A stretch of 9,042 nucleotides of DNA from Bryobacterales bacterium (GTDB taxonomy: Bacteria; Acidobacteriota; Terriglobia; Bryobacterales; Bryobacteraceae), in assembly GCA_003139735.1 (NCBI GenBank), contig PLGA01000112.1, forward strand, positions 6,728-15,769, given 5' to 3'. Positions 1 to 5,708 of this stretch are shown piece by piece. The translations under genes were made by a program, and so were the position numbers. The notes below the pieces were generated by a model, which saw nothing but the letters and a program-made list of their open reading frames with translations, was not told the DNA's origin and did no database searches. Position 1 is the stretch's first letter. Every line of letters begins with the position of its first letter.

Positions 1-1324
1 GAGACGACTCCCGCTCGAGATCCACCCCGAATTTCACTTGGTGCGCGCCCCCCAGGTGATACGTGGGGAGAAACACGTCCGCGATCCCCTGCTGCCGGTA
101 AGCATGCTCATCCCGGTCGACAAAGTAGTTGCCGCGATTGCCGAATGGCGTGATCTGATAGACTTGGTCGCCCTGGGGAATGTCGCTCAACAGCGTGCGG
201 GTATCCGAGAAGCCGGCCTCGATCAGCGCGCCGTTGAAATATTGCTGATCGCGCACGCTGCTCACGAACAACAACTGGCGCTGCGTGCTGGTGGTTTCCA
301 CCGGATTCAGGATGGTGAGGCCGTCGTGCGAAGTGTCCGCAAAGTTGGCCAGGAAACTGGCGGTGATAATATTCGAAGACGTCGGGTTCAACTGAAATCG
401 GGCCAGGTCGCTGGCCGTGATTCCACTCGTCCGGTTCTGCCCCGTGGGAAGCCCGTGGACCACGTCGTTGCTGTAAAACGCGTCGAACCCGTTGTGGAAC
501 CACGCGCGGCCCTTGGCGAGCGGCCCGGAAAGCTCCAGCCGCGGCGTCCATTTGTCCACGTGAAAGCCGTCGGCGGTGGTAACGCCTGGAATGAAGTTGG
601 TGCCCTGGAAGCGCCAGTGGTCGTCGCCCATCTTGGTCTGCAAGTCCAGCGCGCCGGCGGACCCGCGCCCGTTATCGGCCGAAAAACGGCTGGTTTCCAG
701 GTTTACCGACTGAATGGTCTCGATATTGACCCGCGCTTGCAGCGTCCCTGTGACGGGATTGGAAATATTGAACCCGTCGAGGGTGTAGCTGGTCTGGTTC
801 GAGTCCCCGCCGTTCACGTGGATGCCGCCGTTGCTGTCCTGAATCACGCCGTTCATCAGGAACAGCGCGTTGCGGTAGTCCTGCGGCGCCGGATACGGGA
901 CCGCCATGATTTCGGTGTTGTCCAACTCCCTGTGCGCGGAAGCCTGCTGGGGATCGATCGCGGGCGGCGAAGACGTCACGTCCACCCGCTCGGAGAACTC
1001 CTGCGTGTGATTCAACGTAACGTTGAGATGGCTTTCCCCTTCCGCGAAGTGCTCTGCCTTATCCTGGTAGAGAAAGAAGCCCAGACGTTCCACCCGGATA
1101 TCGTACTCTCCCGCGGCGGGCAGGCTGAGGTTGAAATTCCCCTCGGCATCCGAGGAAGTGGCCGTGGCGGGCGCTCCCGGCAGGCTCAATTCGATGCGCG
1201 CGCCCGCCACGGCGGCCCCGGTTTCATCCACCACCCGGCCTGAGACCGGGACCTGGGCATGCAGGACCGCGCCCGCGAGCGCGATCGACAAGAATAAGCG
1301 CGCAGCCAAGGGCGTGGATCGCAT
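1..1324 (-). CDS. TonB-dependent receptor, Oar-like, with N-terminal carboxypeptidase-regulatory-like domain (3' end outside window)
   Basis: Outer-membrane beta-barrel receptor, probably for TonB-driven uptake of a large or scarce substrate; the ligand cannot be read from sequence. The minus-strand frame is open from ATG 1324-1322 to the window edge (441 codons). Residues 1-23 form a signal peptide (hydrophobic LFLSIALAGAVL, cleavage after AHA). Residues 25-105 are a CarboxypepD_reg-like beta-sandwich (start VSGRVVDETGAAVAGARIEL, then DAEGNF and the GEYDIRVERLGF strand). Residues about 130-232 are the plug domain, with the family motif HVNGGDSNQTSYTLDGFNI at 169-187 and SRFSADNGRGSAGALDLQTK at 212-231. 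Barrel strands begin near 236. Family members are usually about 1000 residues, so more than half lies outside. No strong Shine-Dalgarno precedes the ATG. Domain order matches the family expanded in Acidobacteria. No SusD-like partner is visible, but the downstream side is not seen. Confidence 0.9.
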   Translation of the reverse strand, partial: MRSTPLAARLFLSIALAGAVLHAQVPVSGRVVDETGAAVAGARIELSLPGAPATATSSDAEGNFNLSLPAAGEYDIRVERLGFFLYQDKAEHFAEGESHLNVTLNHTQEFSERVDVTSSPPAIDPQQASAHRELDNTEIMAVPYPAPQDYRNALFLMNGVIQDSNGGIHVNGGDSNQTSYTLDGFNISNPVTGTLQARVNIETIQSVNLETSRFSADNGRGSAGALDLQTKMGDDHWRFQGTNFIPGVTTADGFHVDKWTPRLELSGPLAKGRAWFHNGFDAFYSNDVVHGLPTGQNRTSGITASDLARFQLNPTSSNIITASFLANFADTSHDGLTILNPVETTSTQRQLLFVSSVRDQQYFNGALIEAGFSDTRTLLSDIPQGDQVYQITPFGNRGNYFVDRDEHAYRQQGIADVFLPTYHLGGAHQVKFGVDLERESS

Positions 1325-1638
1325 GAACCGGACCTGCGGACGAACTTCGCCGTAAGCTTAGCATAGCGCCGGTGCGGAGACGCCGCTTGCAGCGTAAGCT
1401 CACCCCGGCGAATAACGGCAACTCTTGGCGTCCATCATAACGTGGCCGTGTTGGCAGTGCGCCGAATGCTTGCCAGGCCCAGACCTTGGCAGCCCCCCAC
1501 GCCAAAGTCAATCCCCAAATATGGTGATCCCTCCCCCGAAATGAGGATTCCGGTAAGGAGGTCTTTAACTCCAACATAGAGAGTGGCGGATTGGGCTGCC
1601 GCCCTCCAGGGCAGCCAGGTCCGCCGGGGAGGCCGCGC
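1325..1638. other. Gene-free divergent region between the receptor and the AraC-type regulator
   Basis: About 314 bp without a gene I can support. It should hold the promoters of both flanking genes. For the receptor, a minus-strand TATGCT (1365-1360) lies about 35 nt before its ATG, but no good -35 is present. CGTAAGCT occurs twice (1351-1358 and 1393-1400). Three TGGCA/TGCCA half-sites lie at 1452-1456, 1471-1475 and 1487-1491. A very strong Shine-Dalgarno-like TAAGGAGGT (1554-1562) has no start codon at normal spacing. A minus-strand frame is open across most of this region, but I regard it as chance. Confidence 0.6.
1626..1632 (+). promoter_or_regulatory. Ribosome binding site that sets the regulator start
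   Basis: GGGGAGG sits 6 nt before ATG 1639. This supports that start over the in-frame TTG at 1591, which would add a low-complexity Gly/Pro-rich tail of 16 residues. Confidence 0.7.
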
Positions 1639-2058
1639 ATGATTTCACTTCCGGGGATGGTCCAGGCGGCGGACCCGCGCACGGTAGACTACCGCGTGCG
1701 GGAGGCTCTGGAATTCATGGAGGCTCACCTTGCTGAGCCGCTCACCGTGACCGAGATCGCCCGGCATGTCGGGGTCAGTGCCGATTATCTGGAGAGTCTC
1801 TTCCATCGCGACACCGGCGAGGCGCCGATGCACACCCTGAGGGTCATGCGCCTGCGGGAAGCCGAGCGCCTCCTCTCGGCAAGCCAGTTGAGTCAGACAG
1901 AGGTAGCGGCACAAGTTGGCTTTACCGGCCTGGACATCAGCCATTTCAGAAGGGACTTCAGAGCCTTTAGCGGTGTTACGCCCCGCCGGTACCGTGAAGC
2001 TTCACGCCTGGAAAAGGCTGGAGAGGGCGCCCCACTGGGCACAACTCAGGGGCCGTAG
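1639..2058 (+). CDS. Stand-alone AraC-family DNA-binding protein (GlxA-like C-terminal domain only)
   Basis: Probable transcription regulator of 139 aa that consists almost only of the double helix-turn-helix of the AraC/XylS family. The first HTH is PLTVTEIARHVGVSADYLESLFHRDTG. The linker helix is MRLREAERLLSASQLS. The second HTH and signature is TEVAAQVGFTGLDISHFRRDFRAFSGVTPRRYREA. The residues before it (RVREALEFMEAHLAEPL) resemble the C-terminal half of GlxA-type regulators, which normally carry an N-terminal DJ-1/PfpI-like domain of about 180 aa. That sensor domain is absent, and the upstream 314 bp do not encode it. The protein may be a constitutive or small partner regulator, or the surviving end of a decayed longer gene; the intact frame and good ribosome binding site favour a working gene. 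Targets are unknown. It is divergent from the receptor and codirectional with the exported-protein gene, so either could be a target. Confidence 0.88.
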   Translation: MISLPGMVQAADPRTVDYRVREALEFMEAHLAEPLTVTEIARHVGVSADYLESLFHRDTGEAPMHTLRVMRLREAERLLSASQLSQTEVAAQVGFTGLDISHFRRDFRAFSGVTPRRYREASRLEKAGEGAPLGTTQGP

Positions 2059-2100
2059 CAGGTTTTCGGCTCCGATGACCATAAATGCCGATAATCGCCA

Positions 2101-2106
2101 TATAAT
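2101..2106 (+). promoter_or_regulatory. Candidate -10 box (TATAAT) upstream of the exported-protein gene
   Basis: A perfect TATAAT in an AT-rich stretch, 65 nt before ATG 2172. No recognisable -35 lies 16-18 nt upstream. It falls inside a set of three CCATAA/CCATAT copies (2079, 2098, 2119), so it may be activator-dependent or partly a by-product of that repeat. Confidence 0.4.
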
Positions 2107-2141
2107 TGCTGGTTTTTGCCATAAGAAGACCTGCGGGCTTG

Positions 2142-2150
2142 TGATATGCT
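2142..2150 (+). promoter_or_regulatory. Candidate extended -10 (TGATATGCT) of the exported-protein gene
   Basis: TG-n-TATGCT matches an extended -10 element, which can work without a -35. Transcription would start near 2157, leaving a leader of about 15 nt that contains the GGAAGG ribosome binding site at 2162-2167. Confidence 0.4.
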
Positions 2151-2171
2151 GACGGTGGACTGGAAGGCCAA

Positions 2172-3530
2172 ATGGCAGATCCCGATGATGGTCCTCAGCA
2201 AGAATCTGGGCGGGTGACTAGACGCTGCATTTGGAGCCGGGAGCTTGCCACTGCAGGACTTTATCTCGGACTCCTGGTTGGGGTCGCTTTGCTCCTCCCC
2301 GCGGGCGGCGCCAACGGGGCGCCGTCTGACCTGACCTTCTCCGGCGAGCTCCAACGGGTCACTGCCGATTCCATTGCCATCCGCGAAGCCGACGGAATTA
2401 TCATCGAGGCTCAGAACACCGCGAGTGATGGGGATTTATCTCCAAAGAGCCTGAGCGAGCGGTACGCCGTCGGCGACCAGGTTGAGATCACCTGCGCACG
2501 GATCGTAGGTGTCTATTCGGCGCAGCTTGATCGCCGTCTGTACCTGCGGTTGCAGGCGCTAAGGTTCCTCCGGGCGCCGTCCGAGGAGGAGAGGCGAAAG
2601 GCGCTGGCAAGCAAGGCCTGGCGCTACGGCGCCAACCTCCTCCAGCGTGACGCGTCGGTCCTTTTGCGGCGCGCTTCTCCCGGCCAGCCGTTGCCCGGCG
2701 AGGCGTCGCCGGGCGGCCCGCGACCGGCTACCGCCCCCAACGAGCTGTCCGCGGAGCCGACCACAGAATGGCCTGCGAGAGCGGCGCTGACCCTACTGCC
2801 GGATGGACGCCTGGCGCTTAGCACCGAACCGACCCCGGAATGGCCCGCCAGGCTGGAACATATCCGGTCGCACATCCTGGCGTATGCCGCGGAATTGCCG
2901 AACTTCGTGGCCGATGAGGTCGCCAAGCGTTACGTCAGCGGACCAAGCCAGCCCCCACATTGGCGGCTCGTCGATACGATTAAATCTGAGATAACCGTCC
3001 ATGGAGGCAGGGTATCTAGGGCGCATATCACCGTAAGTGGCAAGCCTTGGAACTCCCCTTACGGTGCGATCCCCGGCTCTCTCCTCTGGGGGGAAGGATT
3101 CGGGTCCCAACTGCCCTGCCTCTTCGCCCCCGGATCTCCCACGGTGTTCGAGCCCGGGGCCCCAGTGAATGAGGGCGGTAAGCTCCTGTCGGTTGTCCGG
3201 TTCAGTTCGCCGCCCGATGAATGTGAGTTTGTGTGGACGACCTACCAGCAGTTCTATCCGAGCAGAATGGGACGGATCTGGCTCACCGAACCCGAAGAGG
3301 ATGTAGTCCGGCTTGAAATGGAGTCGCTGGCGTTCCCGAGCGCCTTTGCGCTGTCGGCCTTTGAGAAGGGTGTGTCCTGGGGCATCGTGAAAATTGGAGG
3401 CGGTGCCCACCTGCTTCCCGTGTTGGCGGAAATCACGAGTCGGGACTCTCACGGTGGGATGACCCTGACGAGATCCGAATACAAGAACCATCGCCACTTC
3501 GAGGTGGCAAGCCACGTAACGTTTCAATAG
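2172..3530 (+). CDS. Exported protein of unknown function, acidobacterial type
   Basis: Function not known. The 452-aa product has a basic N-terminus (VTRRCIWSR) and a hydrophobic segment at 27-43, followed by small residues (AGGANGA), so it looks exported with cleavage near residue 47-50. Residues about 54-136 form a compact beta-rich unit (TFSGELQRVTADSIAIRE ... VGDQVEITCARIVGVY ... YLRLQALRFLR) that I read as OB-fold-like. Residues 169-227 are a Pro/Gly/Ser/Glu-rich linker with two EPTxEWPAR copies at 195-203 and 219-227. The C-terminal domain runs from LPNFVADEVAKRYV (242) through GEGFGSQLPCLF, GRIWLTEPEEDVVRLEME and SWGIVKIGG to EYKNHRHFEVASHVTFQ at the end. This pattern is, to my knowledge, typical of multicopy secreted acidobacterial proteins with no assigned activity. 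I see no catalytic motif. ATG 2172 is chosen for GGAAGG 4 nt upstream; GTG 2214 would shorten the long n-region and is a real alternative. Confidence 0.8.
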   Translation: MADPDDGPQQESGRVTRRCIWSRELATAGLYLGLLVGVALLLPAGGANGAPSDLTFSGELQRVTADSIAIREADGIIIEAQNTASDGDLSPKSLSERYAVGDQVEITCARIVGVYSAQLDRRLYLRLQALRFLRAPSEEERRKALASKAWRYGANLLQRDASVLLRRASPGQPLPGEASPGGPRPATAPNELSAEPTTEWPARAALTLLPDGRLALSTEPTPEWPARLEHIRSHILAYAAELPNFVADEVAKRYVSGPSQPPHWRLVDTIKSEITVHGGRVSRAHITVSGKPWNSPYGAIPGSLLWGEGFGSQLPCLFAPGSPTVFEPGAPVNEGGKLLSVVRFSSPPDECEFVWTTYQQFYPSRMGRIWLTEPEEDVVRLEMESLAFPSAFALSAFEKGVSWGIVKIGGGAHLLPVLAEITSRDSHGGMTLTRSEYKNHRHFEVASHVTFQ

Positions 3531-3560
3531 GCCGGTGAAGCTCGAACCGCAGCGGCGCGG

Positions 3561-3566
3561 TATAGT
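3561..3566 (+). promoter_or_regulatory. -10 box of the methyltransferase gene, probably leaderless
   Basis: TATAGT ends 6 nt before ATG 3573, so the predicted transcription start falls at or next to the A of the ATG. No Shine-Dalgarno is present. The -35 match is weak. Confidence 0.5.
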
Positions 3567-3572
3567 AGGCCG

Positions 3573-4334
3573 ATGCAGTGGTTCGAAGACGAAACGTTCT
3601 GGGAAGCCTTCTACGCGCACCTGTTCACGGAGGAACGGATGGCGGCGGCGCCGGGCGAAGTGGACCGGCTGCTGGCGCTGGCCGGAGTGCAGGAGGGGGC
3701 GGCGCTCGATTTGTGCTGCGGGCCGGGGCGTCATAGCCTGGCGCTGGCGCAGAGGGGATTCGCCGTGACGGCGGTGGACCGCTCGCGATTCCTGCTGGAC
3801 AAAGCTCGCGAGAGAACGGCAGGGACACGATTGGGCGCAGCCGCTGGGGTGGAGTTCGTGGAGGCGGATATGCGCGAGTTCGTCCGCGAGGGCGCTTTCG
3901 ATCTCGCCATCAACCTTTTCACTTCCTTCGGCTATTTCGAGACGCCCGAGGAGGACTTGCAGACGCTCCGCAACGTGCGCGCCAGCATGAAGCCGGGCGG
4001 CGTATTCGTGATCGACGTGATGGGGAAGGAATGCCTGGCAGCGATGCCGTCGCGGACGCGGTGGGTGGAAACTCCCGGCAAGGATCTGTTCGTGCAGCAT
4101 GGCGGGATTCTGCCGGGCTGGTCGCGGGCGCGTATGCAATGGCTGCTGGTCCGGCAGGAGCGGGCGCTGCGCTACGATTACGAGTACAACGTCTACTCGG
4201 GTCAGGAATTGTACGCCTTACTGCGAAGCGCCGGGTTCGACGAGGTCCGGCTTTTCGGAAATCTGGATGGAGCCGGCTACGATTCCGCGGCTACACGGCT
4301 GGTGGCGCGTGCGCAAGTGAGGGGCGGCGGCTAA
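3573..4334 (+). CDS. Class I SAM-dependent methyltransferase
   Basis: Transfers a methyl group from S-adenosylmethionine to an unidentified acceptor; cytoplasmic, with no signal peptide or membrane segment. The 253-aa chain shows the Rossmann-like fold motifs in order. Motif I is LDLCCGPGRHSLALAQRG at 45-62, the glycine-rich SAM loop. The acidic residue that binds the ribose is D69 in VTAVDRS. VEFVEADMREF contributes the adenine-contacting acidic position. FDLAINLFTSFGYF is motif IV, and LRNVRASMKPGGVFVIDVMG is the post-IV helix and strand. The DLCCGPGRH form of motif I together with FTSFGYF is typical of the Methyltransf_25/11 group often annotated only at family level. The N-terminus (MQWFEDETFWEAFYAHLF) fits related proteins, supporting the ATG. 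The gene has its own promoter and a stop codon overlapping that of the convergent zinc-ribbon gene. The substrate cannot be inferred from the neighbours. Confidence 0.93.
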   Translation: MQWFEDETFWEAFYAHLFTEERMAAAPGEVDRLLALAGVQEGAALDLCCGPGRHSLALAQRGFAVTAVDRSRFLLDKARERTAGTRLGAAAGVEFVEADMREFVREGAFDLAINLFTSFGYFETPEEDLQTLRNVRASMKPGGVFVIDVMGKECLAAMPSRTRWVETPGKDLFVQHGGILPGWSRARMQWLLVRQERALRYDYEYNVYSGQELYALLRSAGFDEVRLFGNLDGAGYDSAATRLVARAQVRGGG

Positions 4335-4579
4335 GGCTGTTCCGGCGCGCCGGCGCTCGCGACAGGCTTCGATTCGGGGACGTAGAACCGCCTTCCGCAG
4401 ACCCGGCAGTGCCGGGGGATGCGATGAAGGGTGCGCATGAAGGCGTCCCGCAAGCCGCGCGGGAGGGACGGCGCCAAGTCCTTCGACATACACCTTGGGC
4501 AGCGCACTTCCCCGGCCTTGAACTGGATTTCCTCGCGGACCACCAATATAGCTAGTGTAACGCGTGTGTCACATGGCAT
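4331..4579 (-). CDS. Small zinc-ribbon protein (CxxC ... CxxC)
   Basis: Small protein of up to 82 aa with two cysteine pairs, C27-P-R-C30 and C58-R-V-C61, a spacing that fits one structural zinc site. The segment VRCPRCMSKDL ... RIPRHCRVCGRRFYV is a typical stand-alone zinc ribbon, and similar short proteins occur singly in acidobacterial genomes, with no defined role that I know of. The region between the cysteine pairs is basic (PRGLRDAFMRTLHRIPRH), which would suit nucleic-acid binding, but that is inference. The start is uncertain. ATG 4579 gives 82 aa. TTG 4546 or GTG 4543 lies 7-10 nt after a TACACT -10 box and gives about 70 aa beginning (M)VVREEIQFKAGEV, which I think more likely if transcription is leaderless. 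Its TAG overlaps the TAA of the convergent methyltransferase gene. The opposite strand over this stretch has no protein-like frame. Confidence 0.75.
   Translation of the reverse strand: MPCDTRVTLAILVVREEIQFKAGEVRCPRCMSKDLAPSLPRGLRDAFMRTLHRIPRHCRVCGRRFYVPESKPVASAGAPEQP
4554..4559 (-). promoter_or_regulatory. -10 box of the zinc-ribbon gene, probably leaderless
   Basis: Minus-strand TACACT ends 7 nt before the in-frame TTG at 4546, so transcription would begin about at that codon. If this box is used, the ATG at 4579 lies upstream of the transcript and cannot be the start. Confidence 0.4.
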
Positions 4580-4586
4580 GCGCGGT

Positions 4587-4592
4587 GATAGT
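4587..4592 (+). promoter_or_regulatory. Candidate -10 box of the proline dehydrogenase gene
   Basis: GATAGT lies 9 nt before GTG 4602; the alternative hexamer TAGTCT (4589-4594) lies 7 nt before it. Both match consensus at four of six positions. No good Shine-Dalgarno precedes the GTG, again suggesting a leaderless or nearly leaderless message. The upstream half would overlap the opposing zinc-ribbon promoter. Confidence 0.35.
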
Positions 4593-4601
4593 CTGGGGTT
4601 C

Positions 4602-5510
4602 GTGCGTGGCCTACTCCTGTTCCTCTCGCGCCAAAGGCGTTTACGAAGTTGGATGGAAACCTCCGCGCTGGCCGCACGCCTCGCCCAGCGCTTCGTGGCC
4701 GGCGCGACGCTGGACGACGCGCTTCAAACCGGGCGGCGGTTGAATGCCGAGGGCATTACCGTGACGCTCGATCACCTGGGCGAGGGTGTGACGTCGCTGG
4801 CGGAAGCGGCCGCGGCGCGCGACGTGTACCTGCGAATGCTCTCGACCATCGCGGAGACGGGCATCCAAGGCAATGTCTCGCTGAAGCTGACGCAATTGGG
4901 CCTGGATTTTTCCTACGATCCATGCCGCGCCAACATGGAGCAGTTGGCTGCCTGCGCCGCCCGGTTGCATACGTTCGTGCGCATCGATATGGAGGACAGC
5001 TCTTACACGGACCGCACGCTGCGGCTGACCCGGGACCTGCACGCCGCATACGGCTCGGTAGGCGTGGTGATTCAGGCGTGCCTGCGCCGCAGCCGGCAGG
5101 ACGTGGAGGCGCTCTGCCAGGAAGGCATTCGCGTGCGCTTGTGCAAGGGGGCCTATCTGGAACCCGCCAGCGCGGCGTTTTCAAGCAAGCGCGACGTGGA
5201 CCGCAATTACTTGGAGTTGATGAAGTTGCTGCTGGACAAAGGCGAGTACCCGGCCATCGCCACGCACGACGAGAGGATCGTCAACGAGGCGAAGGCCTAT
5301 GTGGAACGCGGCAAGATTTCGCGCAACGCTTTCGAGTTTCAGATGCTCTACGGCATCCGGCGCGATCTGCAGCGGCAACTGGTGGCGGAAGGGTATCGCT
5401 TGCGCCTTTACGTGCCATTCGGGCAAGCCTGGTACCCCTACTACATGCGCCGTCTGGCAGAGCGGCCGGCGAACGTTTTCTTCATTCTGCGGAATTTGAT
5501 CCGGCAGTAG
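4602..5510 (+). CDS. Proline dehydrogenase, monofunctional (FAD-dependent)
   Basis: Oxidises L-proline to delta-1-pyrroline-5-carboxylate, passing electrons through FAD to the respiratory quinone pool; it is the first step of proline catabolism to glutamate. The 302-aa length fits the single-domain bacterial enzyme rather than bifunctional PutA. Signature segments of the (beta-alpha)8 barrel are all present: VSLKLTQLGLDF (92-103), VRIDMEDSSYTDRT (126-139), GVVIQACLRR (154-163), RVRLCKGAYLEP (178-189), AIATHDE (218-224), FEFQMLYGIRRD (244-255) and YVPFGQAWYPYYMRRLAERP (270-289). The last contains the Y-x-x-R-R-L-x-E substrate-carboxylate motif. I chose GTG 4602 because (M)RGLLLFLSRQRRLRSWMETS matches the usual N-terminus; upstream in-frame codons to ATG 4578 or 4431 read as intergenic. 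No pyrroline-5-carboxylate dehydrogenase gene is in the window, so that partner must lie elsewhere. Confidence 0.95.
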   Translation: MRGLLLFLSRQRRLRSWMETSALAARLAQRFVAGATLDDALQTGRRLNAEGITVTLDHLGEGVTSLAEAAAARDVYLRMLSTIAETGIQGNVSLKLTQLGLDFSYDPCRANMEQLAACAARLHTFVRIDMEDSSYTDRTLRLTRDLHAAYGSVGVVIQACLRRSRQDVEALCQEGIRVRLCKGAYLEPASAAFSSKRDVDRNYLELMKLLLDKGEYPAIATHDERIVNEAKAYVERGKISRNAFEFQMLYGIRRDLQRQLVAEGYRLRLYVPFGQAWYPYYMRRLAERPANVFFILRNLIRQ

Positions 5511-5572
5511 GGTGCGTGGACGAAGCGCCGGGACCGTCTAAACATAACGTCGTAAGTAATTGCGCATCCGCC

Positions 5573-5600
5573 GTAGGGGTCGGGCATGCCCGACCCCTAC
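5573..5600. repeat. Perfect 28-bp palindrome, likely a dispersed REP-like element
   Basis: Two 14-nt arms (GTAGGGGTCGGGCA and its exact reverse complement) meet without a spacer around GGGCATGCCC. It lies 62 bp past the proline dehydrogenase stop. It could fold into a strong hairpin in RNA from either strand. GTAGGGG...CATG...CCCCTAC palindromes of this style occur as scattered intergenic repeats in many GC-rich bacteria. Only one copy is seen here. Confidence 0.75.
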
Positions 5601-5633
5601 CCGGCAGTCGAACTGCGCCGCCAACGAGTGCTC

Positions 5634-5643
5634 TTTGCGCAAA
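5634..5643. promoter_or_regulatory. Short palindrome TTTGCGCAAA, possible operator
   Basis: A perfect 10-bp palindrome, 20 nt upstream of the TATAAT of the DUF2442 gene and so around the -35 region. It could be a repressor or activator site. It is short enough to arise by chance, and no cognate regulator is identified. Confidence 0.25.
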
Positions 5644-5663
5644 CAATAACGACGCGACGTTCA

Positions 5664-5669
5664 TATAAT
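5664..5669 (+). promoter_or_regulatory. -10 box of the DUF2442 gene
   Basis: Consensus TATAAT, with transcription expected near 5676, about 33 nt before GTG 5709. There is no good -35 at 16-18 nt. The box lies downstream of ATG 5586, which argues against that codon as the start. Confidence 0.55.
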
Positions 5670-5708
5670 GGATCGTGGTTGCCTGGCGGGAAAGCTTCGG
5701 AGGGGATC

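Noticed and set aside
38..1243. Long open frame on the plus strand (401 codons)
   Set aside because: It lies opposite the TonB-dependent receptor, whose minus-strand translation shows a signal peptide, a regulatory-like domain and a plug. The plus-strand product has no domain logic and is Arg/Val-rich, as expected of a GC-rich shadow.
1224..1682. Minus-strand open frame across the divergent region (152 codons)
   Set aside because: It overlaps the starts of both flanking genes in other frames, has no ribosome binding site and has no recognisable motif. It is best read as chance openness in GC-rich DNA.
2793..4139. Minus-strand open frame of 448 codons
   Set aside because: It spans parts of two well-supported plus-strand genes and the spacer between them. 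Its product is His/Arg/Pro-rich with no fold pattern.
4431..4601. N-terminal extension of proline dehydrogenase to ATG 4431
   Set aside because: The 57 added residues overlap the opposite-strand zinc-ribbon gene and do not resemble the family N-terminus. GTG 4602 gives the normal length.
5573..5600. Palindrome as a classical intrinsic terminator
   Set aside because: Neither side of the stem is followed by a run of T, so the standard terminator form is not met. It may still act on RNA stability.
4649..5668. Plus-strand open frame of 339 codons in another frame of proline dehydrogenase
   Set aside because: It is a frame-shifted shadow of a gene with every family motif intact, and its product is Arg/Gly/Ala-rich.
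5586..5708. N-terminal extension of the DUF2442 protein to ATG 5586
   Set aside because: It would start inside the 28-bp palindrome and upstream of the consensus -10 box, and it adds residues outside the domain. GTG 5709 has the ribosome binding site.
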